NCBI GenBank assembly: GCA_000985875.1
Contig: CCRI01000002.1
Coordinates: 62,001-126,000 of the forward strand
From: Neorhizobium galegae bv. officinalis
GTDB taxonomy: Bacteria > Pseudomonadota > Alphaproteobacteria > Rhizobiales > Rhizobiaceae
Length of the DNA: 64,000 nt
Direction: 5' to 3'
A program made the position numbers and the translations under genes. Numbering within the stretch: position 1 is the stretch's first letter; each line of letters begins with the position of its first letter. Shown here in pieces: positions 8,301-17,040 of the stretch. Below the pieces are notes generated by a model. The model was not told the DNA's origin. It saw nothing but the letters and a program-made list of their open reading frames with translations, and ran no database searches.

Positions 8301-8555
8301 ATGATGACGATCTATGAAGGTATCAAAGGCGAGCTTTCCAACGGCCCCATTCCGCTGGGTCGGGTCGAATATACGGTCGCGGAAATCCGGGAGGGCGACC
8401 AGAGTCGCTTCGAAGGTCTGGTCCACGCCGATCCCTCCGTCCTGCAAGCGGCGTTGCGCGCCACCGCCCTTAGTCTCGATCGGCGCAGGATCGTCCTTGG
8501 TTCTTTTGTTTCACAAGACTGCGCTTCGTTTAACCTCACGGATAGATTTCTATAA
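8301..8555 (+). CDS. 84-residue hypothetical protein
   Basis: ATG at 8301 (an alternative ATG follows directly) after GGAGATCGGCAG. The first 60 residues look protein-like: acidic/basic alternation, an amphipathic segment EYTVAEIREGD, and LVHADPSVLQAALRATALSLD. The last 20 residues look less natural, so the gene may have been shortened by a frameshift near 8510. No domain recognised. Confidence 0.35.
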   Translation: MMTIYEGIKGELSNGPIPLGRVEYTVAEIREGDQSRFEGLVHADPSVLQAALRATALSLDRRRIVLGSFVSQDCASFNLTDRFL

Positions 8556-8725
8556 CTTGCCCGACGATCCTCGTCGTTGCGAATATGCCCAGGCCTGCTC
8601 CTTGAAGGAGGCGGGACCGCAACGAAGCCGGATGCATGGAGATGCTCGCGCCATCAGCGGGCTTCGGGCGCCGCCGCTCCGAGCCCGTCAACCGACTGGA
8701 GGGCCGGACGAGATTTTCGACGAGC

Positions 8726-9460
8726 TTATGAGCTACTTTCCAACCGGTAACGGCTGCCGGGGTAGAGAAGCCGCACCGAGGTGACGACCCGGCCGGCTGA
8801 CCAGGTGCGCCGGCGGATCAGCAGGCAGGCCTCCGATCGGGCAATCGCGAGATGCTTGCATTCCCATGGCTGTGGAGGTACCGCCTCAACGAATTGTTCC
8901 GTATGCGAGATCGGTGCGATGCGGGTCAGATAGGCATTGGGTGTCATTTCCCGAAAATTCTGCTCGAGATAATCCGGCGCCACGGCTGGGTTGACGAAGC
9001 GATCTTCCAATTGGATCGGCACGTCATCTTCATGATGAAGGATGACCGAATGGAAGGTCGGCATGCCGACCTCGATCTTCATGGCTTCCGCGAGCTCATG
9101 TCCACAGACCTCGGTCTGGGCCAGAATGACCTGAGACCTGTGGGTCGAGCCTCGCTCGGCAATTTCGTCGGCGATATTGCGAACGCCCAGAAACGGCGCG
9201 CTTCGCTTCTTGTGGGCCACGAAAGATCCGCGCCCTTGGACCCTGACGAGAACGCCTTCCATGGCAAGCTCTCTCAACGCGCGATTGGCCGTCATGCGGC
9301 TAACGTTCAGCGTCTGAGCCATTTCATTTTCAGACGGCACGCGGTGATCAGCGGGCCATTCCCCGGTGTCGATCCGGCGCTTTATCTCGGCTTTTAGCCG
9401 CTCGTAGATCGGCATGTCACGCTGGCTTGGCGCTTGAAGGGTTGGCTCGGCCTCGGACAT
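8726..9460 (-). CDS. hutC: GntR-family (HutC-like) repressor with UTRA domain
   Basis: A 244-residue regulator. Residues about 15-80 are the GntR winged helix (IYERLKAEIKRRIDTGEWP, then SRMTANRALREL). The rest is a UTRA ligand-binding domain, which in HutC binds urocanate. The ATG at 9460 is chosen because GAGGAAG precedes it by about 8 bases; an upstream GTG would run through the palindrome at 9490-9508. It is divergent from hutXWV-hutH, so repression of those genes, relieved by a histidine-pathway intermediate, is the likely role. The GntR/UTRA call is firm; HutC identity rests on neighbourhood. Confidence 0.85.
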   Translation of the reverse strand: MSEAEPTLQAPSQRDMPIYERLKAEIKRRIDTGEWPADHRVPSENEMAQTLNVSRMTANRALRELAMEGVLVRVQGRGSFVAHKKRSAPFLGVRNIADEIAERGSTHRSQVILAQTEVCGHELAEAMKIEVGMPTFHSVILHHEDDVPIQLEDRFVNPAVAPDYLEQNFREMTPNAYLTRIAPISHTEQFVEAVPPQPWECKHLAIARSEACLLIRRRTWSAGRVVTSVRLLYPGSRYRLESSS

Positions 9461-9489
9461 GCTTGGTTCTTCCTCGCTGACTATGTGGA

Positions 9490-9508
9490 GTGCATACAAA
9501 ATATGCAC
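9490..9508. promoter_or_regulatory. Palindromic operator candidate for the GntR regulator
   Basis: GTGCATA-CAAAA-TATGCAC: perfect 7-base inverted arms with a 5-base spacer, 30 bases upstream of the regulator start codon at 9460. Its position and form suit an autoregulatory GntR/HutC operator. No second perfect copy is seen just before hutX at 10188. Confidence 0.55.
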
Positions 9509-10187
9509 CGGAAATAAAGCACAATTTTAGGACATCCCACTTGTCCGGTCCCGAAAATTCTGACATGTTCCCTATACAACTTTGCAAGGTTAGGCAAATG
9601 ACGCCATCGCAGACCCTCTTGCGCAGGGTAGATTTTGCTCAGCAGTTTTTGGGAGTTCGACAGGATTTCGACCCTCAACGGCAAGGGACCGCTTTGCGCC
9701 GCCGAGTAAAATCTGGCCTTGTTGAAGGAGCCCAGCCTGGTGGTGCACATCCCGAATCCTTCATTTCTATGCTTTCACGCAGGCGATGGTCCTCGCCGCG
9801 GAGACGGCGAGATTGACAAGATGACAGTGTCGGGACTTGGCGTGACAGCATAGGCTGACCTGGGGGGATGGTCCGGATGCGATGTAGGCTGTTGAAATCA
9901 GGTTGTACAGTGAATGACCCGAGACGTTTGGTTCACGAGGAACTGCATCGTGTGAAATACCGGCAGATATTGCGCGATCATCGCCGCGACCGGCTCTCCA
10001 GCGGCCCGGGCTTTTCGGTAACCAGAACGCGGTTCGCGATCTGATGGCGAGGGACAATCGGCGGTGCGCGAGGGTCGGCATGGATATGAGGAGGCAATCG
10101 ACAATGCGTTCCGGGAGGTTCTTCTGCAACTGAATTAAACTCTTCAAACCAGCACCAACTCATGAGCAAACAAAAAAGGGGAATTCC
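9509..10187. other. Divergent intergenic region hutC-hutX
   Basis: Nearly 680 bases with no convincing gene. It should contain promoters for the GntR gene and for the hutXWV-hutH operon. Its length is unusual for such a pair and the middle (9700-10100) reads like eroded coding DNA, but I cannot name it. Confidence 0.4.
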
Positions 10188-11225
10188 ATGCTGAGTGCCA
10201 AACTGAAATACACCCTCCTGGCTGCCGGATTGGCGCTCGGAGGCTCCGTCTCCGGTGCCAACGCTGCTTCCTACTGCGCCGATGGCAAGACCGTCACGTT
10301 CGCCGGCATCGATTGGGAGAGCGGCGCCCTGATCACCGAAGTGATGAAAGCGATCCTGTCCAAGGGTTATGGTTGCAAGGTGGACGCGATCCCCGGCAAT
10401 TCGGTCACACTGGAGCAAGCTACCGCCAACAATGACGTGCAGATTTTCGCCGAGGAATGGATCGGTCGCTCCGATGTTTGGAACAACGCCACCGCTGCGG
10501 GCAAGGTCATTTCGGTCGGCAAGACGTTTGTCGGTGCTTCCGAAGGCTGGTTCGTGCCGGAATATCTCGTCAAGGGAGACCCGGCACGTCGCATCAAACC
10601 GCTTGCGCCCGACCTGAAGAGCGTCTCGCAGCTTTCCGATCCGAAGATCGCCGAACTGTTCAAGGATCCGGAAGAACCCTCCAAGGGTCGCTTCCTCAAC
10701 TGCCCGTCCGGCTGGACCTGCGAAGGCGTCAACACCGCCAAGCTCGAAGCTTACAAGCTCACCGGTCCCTATGTGAACTTCCGCCCGGGCACGGGCACTG
10801 CACTCGATGCGGCCATCAGTTCTGCTTACCTGCAGGGGGAGCCGGTGCTTTTTTACTATTGGAGCCCGACAGCCGTCATGGGCAAGTTCAAGCTCATCAA
10901 GCTTGAGGAACCCGCTTACAACGAGACCTGCTGGAAGGATTTGACAAGCGCCAATGGCAAGCGCGAAGCCGGCTGCGCATTTCCGGCGGTCGAAGTCGCC
11001 TACGGCGTCAACAGCGCCTTTGCCAAGGAGGCGCCCGAAATTATCGAGATCCTCGCAAAGGCGACCTTCCCACTCGAAGAGGTAAATGCGAGCCTCGCCT
11101 ACATGGTTGATCAAAAAGCTGATGCGGTTACTGCCGCCAACCAATTCCTGAAGACCAAGGGTTATGTTTGGGGCGCGTGGGTTTCGGCCGCCGCCAAGGC
11201 GAAGATCGAAGCCTCGCTGAAATAG
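10188..11225 (+). CDS. hutX: Periplasmic binding protein, histidine/betaine-type ABC transporter
   Basis: A 345-residue ProX/HutX-type substrate-binding protein. Residues 1-26 are a Sec signal peptide (KYTLLAAGLALGGSVSGANA, cut before ASYC). The mature part has the betaine/histidine-binding pattern (GIDWESGALITEVM, NSVTLEQA, EEWIGRSDVW). In Sinorhizobium meliloti the homologous HutXWV system imports histidine and also proline betaine. ATG at 10188 follows AAAAAAGGGGAATTCC. First gene of the operon, separated from hutW by a 10-bp GC-rich stem that often keeps binding-protein mRNA levels high. Confidence 0.85.
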   Translation: MLSAKLKYTLLAAGLALGGSVSGANAASYCADGKTVTFAGIDWESGALITEVMKAILSKGYGCKVDAIPGNSVTLEQATANNDVQIFAEEWIGRSDVWNNATAAGKVISVGKTFVGASEGWFVPEYLVKGDPARRIKPLAPDLKSVSQLSDPKIAELFKDPEEPSKGRFLNCPSGWTCEGVNTAKLEAYKLTGPYVNFRPGTGTALDAAISSAYLQGEPVLFYYWSPTAVMGKFKLIKLEEPAYNETCWKDLTSANGKREAGCAFPAVEVAYGVNSAFAKEAPEIIEILAKATFPLEEVNASLAYMVDQKADAVTAANQFLKTKGYVWGAWVSAAAKAKIEASLK

Positions 11226-11231
11226 TCTCAA

Positions 11232-11259
11232 ATGGCCGCGCGTGTGGCTGCGCGGCCAT
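11232..11259 (+). terminator. Stem-loop between hutX and hutW
   Basis: ATGGCCGCGC (11232-11241) pairs with GCGCGGCCAT (11250-11259) around an 8-base loop. It has no U-tract, so it is more likely an mRNA-stabilising or attenuating stem behind the binding-protein gene than a full terminator. Confidence 0.6.
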
Positions 11260-11324
11260 ATCATGCACCGCATCGATGCCGCGAGCATCAGCGGGGCCGG
11301 CTCGACATTTCAAGGACTTGAGCG

Positions 11325-12182
11325 ATGTTTCCCGACAGTTTCCATATCTCCATCCGCGGGCCGATCAACATGGCGGTGCAGTCGCTGGTGGTTAATTACG
11401 GCTTTGTCTTCAAGGCGGTATCACAGACGATCCTGCAGGCCATCCTGTTCATCGAATGGATCGTGCGCGGCTTGCCTTGGTGGCTGGTGATTATCGCTTT
11501 CATGGCGCTGACCTGGCAGGCAACCCGCAAGGCCGCGCTTGTCGTCGTCGTGGCGGTGATGCTGTTTGTGATCGGAGCGCTCGGCATGTGGGATCTGGCC
11601 ATGCAGACGCTCGCTCTGATGTTGATGGCGACGCTGATCTCGGTCGCCATTGGCATACCGATGGGCATATGGCTGGCCAAGAGCCGGCTCATGCGTGGCA
11701 TCACGCTCCCGGTTCTCGATGTGATGCAAACCATGCCGAGCTTCGTCTACCTCATTCCTGCGATCATGCTTTTCGGGCTTGGCAAGGTACCGGCCGTGCT
11801 CGCCACCATCGTCTATGCCGTTCCGCCGCTGATCCGATTGACCGATCTCGGCATCCGCCAGGTCGACAGCGAAGTTGTCGAAGCGGCGACCGCCTTTGGC
11901 GGAAGCCCGCGGCAGATCCTGTTCGGCGTCGAACTGCCGCTTGCGACGCCGACGATCATGGCGGGTCTCAACCAGACAATCATGATGGCCCTCTCCATGG
12001 TCGTGGTGGCCTCGATGATCGGCGCGCGCGGCCTTGGCGAGCAGGTATTGAATGGCATTCAGACGCTCGATGTCGGCAAGGGGCTCGAGGCCGGGTTGGG
12101 TATCGTTATCTTGGCAATCGTGCTCGACCGTATCACCCAAGGCTTCGGCCGGTCCAAGCTGGAGGACGGCCAAAATGGCTGA
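11325..12182 (+). CDS. hutW: ABC transporter permease, HutW/ProW type
   Basis: A 285-residue inner-membrane permease with about six hydrophobic helices and the EAA-loop region near residue 185 (EVVEAATAFGGSPRQILFGVELPLATPTIMAG). It forms the channel for the substrate delivered by HutX. ATG at 11325 with AAGGAC upstream. It overlaps the ATPase gene by 8 bases, indicating coupled translation. Confidence 0.88.
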   Translation: MFPDSFHISIRGPINMAVQSLVVNYGFVFKAVSQTILQAILFIEWIVRGLPWWLVIIAFMALTWQATRKAALVVVVAVMLFVIGALGMWDLAMQTLALMLMATLISVAIGIPMGIWLAKSRLMRGITLPVLDVMQTMPSFVYLIPAIMLFGLGKVPAVLATIVYAVPPLIRLTDLGIRQVDSEVVEAATAFGGSPRQILFGVELPLATPTIMAGLNQTIMMALSMVVVASMIGARGLGEQVLNGIQTLDVGKGLEAGLGIVILAIVLDRITQGFGRSKLEDGQNG

Positions 12183-13005
12183 GATAGAGATCCGCAACGT
12201 TTTCAAGATCTTTGGCCGAAAGTCACGCGAGGCCCTGGCCATGGCACGCGACGGTGCCGAGAAGGGCGAAATCCTTGAAAGCACCGGCTGCAGTATTGGT
12301 CTGAACGATATAAGTCTGAAGATTGGCGCGTCGCGCATCTTTGTTATCATGGGCCTTTCCGGTTCGGGAAAGTCGACCTTGGTGCGGCATATCAATCGCC
12401 TGATCGAGCCGACCAGCGGGCAGATCCTCGTGGATGGCCGCAATGTGCTGGATCTCAATCCCCGCGACCTCAGGGAATTCCGCACCCGCCGTGTCAGCAT
12501 GGTGTTCCAGAGCTTCGGCCTGATGCCGCATCGGACCGTGCTCCAAAATGTCGTATACGGGCAGCGGGTGCGGGGGTTGAGCAAGGCAGCCGCCCATCCG
12601 ATCGGCATGAAATGGATCGAGACCGTGGGCCTTCTCGGATATGAAAACAAATACCCGCACCAGTTGTCGGGCGGCATGAAGCAACGGGTCGGTCTGGCCC
12701 GCGCGCTCGCTGCAGACACGGATGTGATCTTGATGGACGAGGCCTTTTCAGCCTTGGACCCGCTGATCCGCACCGATATGCAGGATCAGCTCCTACAACT
12801 GGAAAAAAACCTCTCCAAGACCATCGTCTTCATTACCCACGACCTTGATGAAGCACTGCGTATCGGCGCCGAGATTGCCATTCTCAAGGACGGCCGGCTT
12901 GTGCAGGTAGGAACCCCGGGCCAGATCCTGAATGCGCCCGCAGATGACTATGTCGCTCGTTTCGTGCAGCGTCGCACCCGCGCAGAGGTGCCTCATCATG
13001 GCTGA
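12175..13005 (+). CDS. hutV: ABC transporter ATP-binding protein, HutV/ProV type
   Basis: A 276-residue ATPase. Walker A is GLSGSGKST (residues 60-68), the signature is LSGGMKQRV, and Walker B is VILMDEAFSALD. The 50-residue N-terminal extension (KSREALAMARDGAEKGEIL) is typical of ProV/HutV. It lacks the C-terminal CBS pair of ProV, as expected for the HutV group. The start at 12175 overlaps hutW by 8 bases and its end overlaps the lyase gene by 8 bases. Confidence 0.9.
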   Translation: MAEIEIRNVFKIFGRKSREALAMARDGAEKGEILESTGCSIGLNDISLKIGASRIFVIMGLSGSGKSTLVRHINRLIEPTSGQILVDGRNVLDLNPRDLREFRTRRVSMVFQSFGLMPHRTVLQNVVYGQRVRGLSKAAAHPIGMKWIETVGLLGYENKYPHQLSGGMKQRVGLARALAADTDVILMDEAFSALDPLIRTDMQDQLLQLEKNLSKTIVFITHDLDEALRIGAEIAILKDGRLVQVGTPGQILNAPADDYVARFVQRRTRAEVPHHG

Positions 13006-14497
13006 CGCTATCGTTCTCGATCGACCTTTGACCTGGAAAGACGTCGCGGCAATTGCCAATGGAGCGCAACTGGCTCTTTCCCGCGAAGCCTGGCAGCGCC
13101 TTTCGAAGGCGCGCGCAATCGTAGACGCCCTGGTCGAGCAGGAGATCCGAGGCTATGGCATCAATACCGGCGTCGGCGCCCTTTGCGATGTCATCATCGA
13201 TCGTGACGACCAGCAGGCCTTGTCTCGAAACATTCTGCTGAGCCATTCCTGCGGCATCGGCGAGCCGCTCGGCAGGGCGGAGACACGTGCTGTGATGGCC
13301 GCGCAGATTGCAAATTTCGCCCACGGCTTTTCCGGCATCAGCATTGAAGTCGTCGAGGCGCTCCTTGCATTGCTGAATGCAGATTTCCTACCCGTCATCC
13401 CTTCGCGAGGTTCGGTCGGTTATCTCACACATGCCGCGGCGATCGGTCTTGTGCTGATCGGCGAGGGTGAATGCAGGCACGTCGATGAATTGATCTCAGG
13501 ACGCGATGCGCTGCAGCGGCTCGGCCTGGACCCGATTGCGCTGAAGGCGAAAGAAGGCCTGAGCCTTGTCAATGGCACGCCCTGTGCGACTGGGCTTGGC
13601 GCGCTGGCGCTCTCGCGCTTTTTCCATCTGCTCGACTGGGCGGATGCAGCTGCGGCGATGACCTACGAGAACCTCGGTGCGCAAGTCGATCCATTTGCTG
13701 AAATGCCGCTTTCGCTGCGCCGCTCTGCTGGACTGCAACAGGTGGGGCAAAACCTACGCGATCTGCTCGCTGGAAGTCAGCTTCTGGCGCAATCGGCCGG
13801 AAAGCGAACCCAGGACCCTTTGAGCCTGCGCGCCGTACCACAGATCCATGGTGCAGTCCGAGACGCCTTGTGGCAGGCAGCCGACGTCGTCGATCGAGAG
13901 CTTTCAAGTGTTACGGACAATCCCATCGTTTCCGGCTCACCCCAAGCACCGCAGGTTCATTCGCAGGCTCATGCCGTAGGCGCCGGCTTGGGACTAGCGA
14001 TGGACAGCGTGGCGACTGCAGCGGCCGAACTCGCCGCGATATCCGAGCGGCGGATTGACCGGTTGGTAAACCCTCTGGTAAGCGGCCTGCCGCCATTCCT
14101 CGCGGCCGAAAGCGGCGTGTGTTCCGGTTTCATGATCATTCAGTATACGGCGGCCGCGCTGGTGGCGGAAAACCGTCGCCTGGCTGCGCCGGCAAGTCTT
14201 GGTGGCGGCATCACGTCTGCGCTGCAGGAGGACATTCTGACGCATGCCACGCCGGCCGCGGACAAGGCGCTGGCGATACTCGACAATCTGCAGACCATTC
14301 TCGCAATCGAAGTGATGGCAGCTGCCCAGGCCTATGACCAGCAACCCGGATCGGCGCCGAAAGCTGCGCGAACGGCGGCGCTTTACGCCCGGGCTCGGAG
14401 CGAAGTGCCCTTCTATTGCGATGATCGGCCATTGAATAGCGTCGTCGCAAAGATCCGCAGCATGATGGACACGACCTCGGTCAGCCTGAAGGGTTAA
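12998..14497 (+). CDS. hutH: HutH-family aromatic amino-acid lyase lacking the ASG triad
   Basis: A 499-residue member of the histidine/phenylalanine ammonia-lyase family, encoded 8 bases inside the end of hutV. The N-terminal YGINTGVG motif with the catalytic-type Tyr53 is intact, as is the central YENLGAQVDPF region. The loop that normally reads GSVG-ASG-DLAPLAH reads GSVG-YLTHAAAIG at 138-149. The three residues that cyclise to the MIO electrophile are exactly absent while the flanks align. It therefore probably cannot deaminate histidine by the usual route. It may be a divergent lyase with another cofactor or substrate, or a binding/sensor protein. No hutU, hutI or hutG lies nearby. Confidence 0.85.
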   Translation: MADAIVLDRPLTWKDVAAIANGAQLALSREAWQRLSKARAIVDALVEQEIRGYGINTGVGALCDVIIDRDDQQALSRNILLSHSCGIGEPLGRAETRAVMAAQIANFAHGFSGISIEVVEALLALLNADFLPVIPSRGSVGYLTHAAAIGLVLIGEGECRHVDELISGRDALQRLGLDPIALKAKEGLSLVNGTPCATGLGALALSRFFHLLDWADAAAAMTYENLGAQVDPFAEMPLSLRRSAGLQQVGQNLRDLLAGSQLLAQSAGKRTQDPLSLRAVPQIHGAVRDALWQAADVVDRELSSVTDNPIVSGSPQAPQVHSQAHAVGAGLGLAMDSVATAAAELAAISERRIDRLVNPLVSGLPPFLAAESGVCSGFMIIQYTAAALVAENRRLAAPASLGGGITSALQEDILTHATPAADKALAILDNLQTILAIEVMAAAQAYDQQPGSAPKAARTAALYARARSEVPFYCDDRPLNSVVAKIRSMMDTTSVSLKG

Positions 14498-14661
14498 GCA
14501 CTACGAGCATACCGTTGGGCAATGCCAAGCTGTGAACTCATGGGGGTTCTCGATAGCGCTTGGGTCCCAAGCCCACGTAATTCCCGGAACGAGCAAGGTC
14601 AATGTGTCGAGCCGTCGGCAACCGAACCGCTCGTTGTCGGTGATCGCTGCATGCGTCCCCC

Positions 14662-15099
14662 CTAGTCCCTGTCGAGCACCGTATAGGGCAGGGATGCCTC
14701 GTCCAGCGCAGACCCAGACGGCCCTGTTCGCAAGAGCATCGCATACGCCTGTTGCTGCGCGGTTTTGACAGGCACAGGTCTGACATCTGGCTGCTTCAGT
14801 GCTGTATTGATCGCCGCTGCGTCTGTGGCGTCAGTCTTTCCACGGATAACAAACGGCTTGACCCGCGGTACCGGCAGTATACGGACCTCGTGTCCAAGGG
14901 AGCCAATCTCTCGAGCCCAATAATGGGCGCTTCCACAAGCCTCCACACCAACCAGGCACGGATCAAGTTTTTCAAAGAAAGCAAGCAGGTCATGACGCCG
15001 AATCTTCCGCGTGAAGATCGTCGCGCCTTGCGAATCCGTGCCGTGCACTTGAAAGACCTGCTTTGCCAGATCGAGTCCTACAGTTTGATGATTATCCAA
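14662..15099 (-). pseudogene. IS110-family transposase, N-terminal fragment
   Basis: The first about 125 residues are a clear IS110 N-terminal DEDD domain (VGLDLAKQVFQVHG, VEACGSAHYWARE, KTDATDAAAI). Family members run to about 340 residues; here the sequence changes abruptly after AYAMLLRT and stops at 145 residues. The C-terminal domain with the catalytic serine is missing, so it is a dead remnant, cut near 14730. Confidence 0.85.
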
Positions 15100-15945
15100 A
15101 TCTTGATCCTCTCATCCGATTGAACGACAGGAGCAATGATACAAAAAACAAACTCGAATTTTAAAGAGCGCACATCAGGAATATACCGCCATTGGATCTC
15201 CGCCAGGCGGGACTAAGGTCCGAACGAGCTTGATTTGCTTAGCAGGTGCAACATGTCCGGTGTATGGAAAAAATCTTTCTCAGTTTTTTGCTTCTGATAA
15301 CCGCAGCTTGGACCGCAGGTCTGTTGTCGCTCGGCTACTTCTATTTGCTTTAAGCAGATCCTTTGTAGTTAGGGCGGTGGGATCGCCACTGCAATCTACG
15401 ACGATCAGCGGATATCATCCCGGCGTCAGGACTGGCCTCATCGTCGTGCGTCGATCCCGGCTCGTAACCACGACGTGGGCACCTTATCGCCTTGGCCGAG
15501 GGCTGCGTGGAAACAGTCCTCGGTCTGAAGGTGTCAGGGAGGTGGAGCAGCAGTACTGTCTCACATGATTGAGCACCGTAGAAGGAGACCGCTCGACTGT
15601 ATCTGGACCAGATAGGGGTGCTCTCTTCTCGGATCGCGTCGCTGGAAAAGGCGCCGCATGTCTCGAACATCCGGCGACGCAGTCCTATCCTACGGCCACC
15701 AGGTGTCAGTTGCTCCAACCAATCTGGAACCGGTCAAATCGGACTTCACTAATGGGATGTCCCGACGGGTCGAGTCTGATCGAGCGAAGCACGAGGTTCA
15801 GGTTGGCGGAGTAATATTGTTCAAAGACTATCGGAGACAGTCCTTGCAGCTCCACGCGGCTATTCACGACCCAAACCGGATGCGAGCATCATCCGATTGT
15901 TTCCTCGGCCCATTTTTCGAAGGTGATGATCTCGCGGCCGATTTG
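15100..15945. other. Degenerate, gene-poor stretch
   Basis: About 850 bases with only short frames on both strands, none with a recognisable domain. Placed beside an IS110 remnant, it is probably the debris of older insertions. I could not assign any piece to a family. Confidence 0.4.
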
Positions 15946-16890
15946 TCACGCTATGCCTCCAAAACAAGAGTCATCTATCGTAGACAACAAACGGGAATAT
16001 GTCGGTGCGAGTTTCCTCAAGATCGCGGCCGCTTCCGCATCACGACCAGCCACCAGGGGAAATTGGAGCGACCCGATCAACAGGGCCTGATCGGAAGTTA
16101 TTCCCGCCGCGTCGCCTTCACCGATCCGAGCAAGACATGTTGCTGCATCGGCTAGTCGCCTCGCGCCCACTCGCACCGCGAAATGGATCAGGTGGCCCCG
16201 TAAGTTGTCGCTGCATCCGCCCTCGATCATGCTCGCAAGACGCTGAGCGGCATCCTCGTTGCCAATTGTGCCCTCCGGTACATGTTGCGGGTGTTCCATC
16301 GAGAGCCATCGCAGTGCAGCGGGCAGTGAGGCCCGGATTACGTCATCTTCCCGAACCACTCGCACGCGGCGGAAGTGGGTCCGCATCGTGTAGGGATCGC
16401 CATAGTCGATGGTTTCGGCTCTCCACGCCGTGAGGAAATCATCCAGCGGCAGGGTCGAGAAGGGGAACCCGTGTGGATCATGCATTCTCACTCCTTCGTC
16501 ATCGACCGCGAGCACGACGACGTAATGGTCCGCTCCGATGGGACCGTTCATGCCGGGCTGATGCCGAAAGTGACCCATCTCTACAGGTCCGACCCAGACC
16601 GGGCCATCGGGGAGCGCCGACTTGAGCTGGGCGAGCGCGTCCTGTTTGCTGTTGCTCTTCGTGACGACTGAGGTCCAGCCCATCGCGTCCAGAGCGGCAT
16701 CAAAACCGGCTTCAGGGGTCCATCCGAAGGGATCGAAGAAAGGCATCGTGCCGCCAACTAGCTGCATCCCGAAGGGACTGCTGGTCGCGAACTCTATGGC
16801 TGCGGTCAACGGCGCGTCCGCACCCAGCATCATTGCAAAAGAGTTGGCGTAGCAATACGGCCCGGAGCCGACGTAGGGGATGTATTTCAT
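15946..16890 (-). CDS. Cysteine-peptidase-like protein (C39/BtrH_N-like)
   Basis: A 314-residue cytoplasmic protein. The first 150 residues have the order of a papain/C39-type Cys-His-Asp site: PYCYANSFAMM with Cys13, GADHYVVVLAV with His122, and MHDPHGFPF with Asp138. BtrH-N and C39-like domains of this kind act as peptidases or acyl/peptidyl transferases. The C-terminal 130 residues are helical and unassigned. ATG at 16890. It stands alone between IS debris and a divergent transporter gene, so its substrate is unknown. Peptidase activity is inferred from motif order only. Confidence 0.65.
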   Translation of the reverse strand: MKYIPYVGSGPYCYANSFAMMLGADAPLTAAIEFATSSPFGMQLVGGTMPFFDPFGWTPEAGFDAALDAMGWTSVVTKSNSKQDALAQLKSALPDGPVWVGPVEMGHFRHQPGMNGPIGADHYVVVLAVDDEGVRMHDPHGFPFSTLPLDDFLTAWRAETIDYGDPYTMRTHFRRVRVVREDDVIRASLPAALRWLSMEHPQHVPEGTIGNEDAAQRLASMIEGGCSDNLRGHLIHFAVRVGARRLADAATCLARIGEGDAAGITSDQALLIGSLQFPLVAGRDAEAAAILRKLAPTYSRLLSTIDDSCFGGIA

Positions 16891-17040
16891 GAAGTTGCCT
16901 CCGAGATGAGTACGAGAGGCAAGACAAGAGCGGCATTTTCACAAAATTTGTCAAGTGTCACTGAACAGCTGGGCATCAGGGTCCAGTTGACTGCTTGTGT
17001 CATCCGCCTAGTTACTTATCCGGACGAAAGAGGAGGTTCC

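Noticed and set aside
9978-11288. 436-codon minus-strand open frame across hutX
   Set aside because: Lies opposite a clear signal-peptide-bearing binding protein; no family resemblance.
11421-12773. 450-codon minus-strand open frame across hutW and hutV
   Set aside because: His/Arg-rich antisense shadow of membrane permease and ATPase genes.
15230-15718. Short frames that might be an IS5-type remnant
   Set aside because: I could not find transposase motifs in any frame, so no family is claimed.
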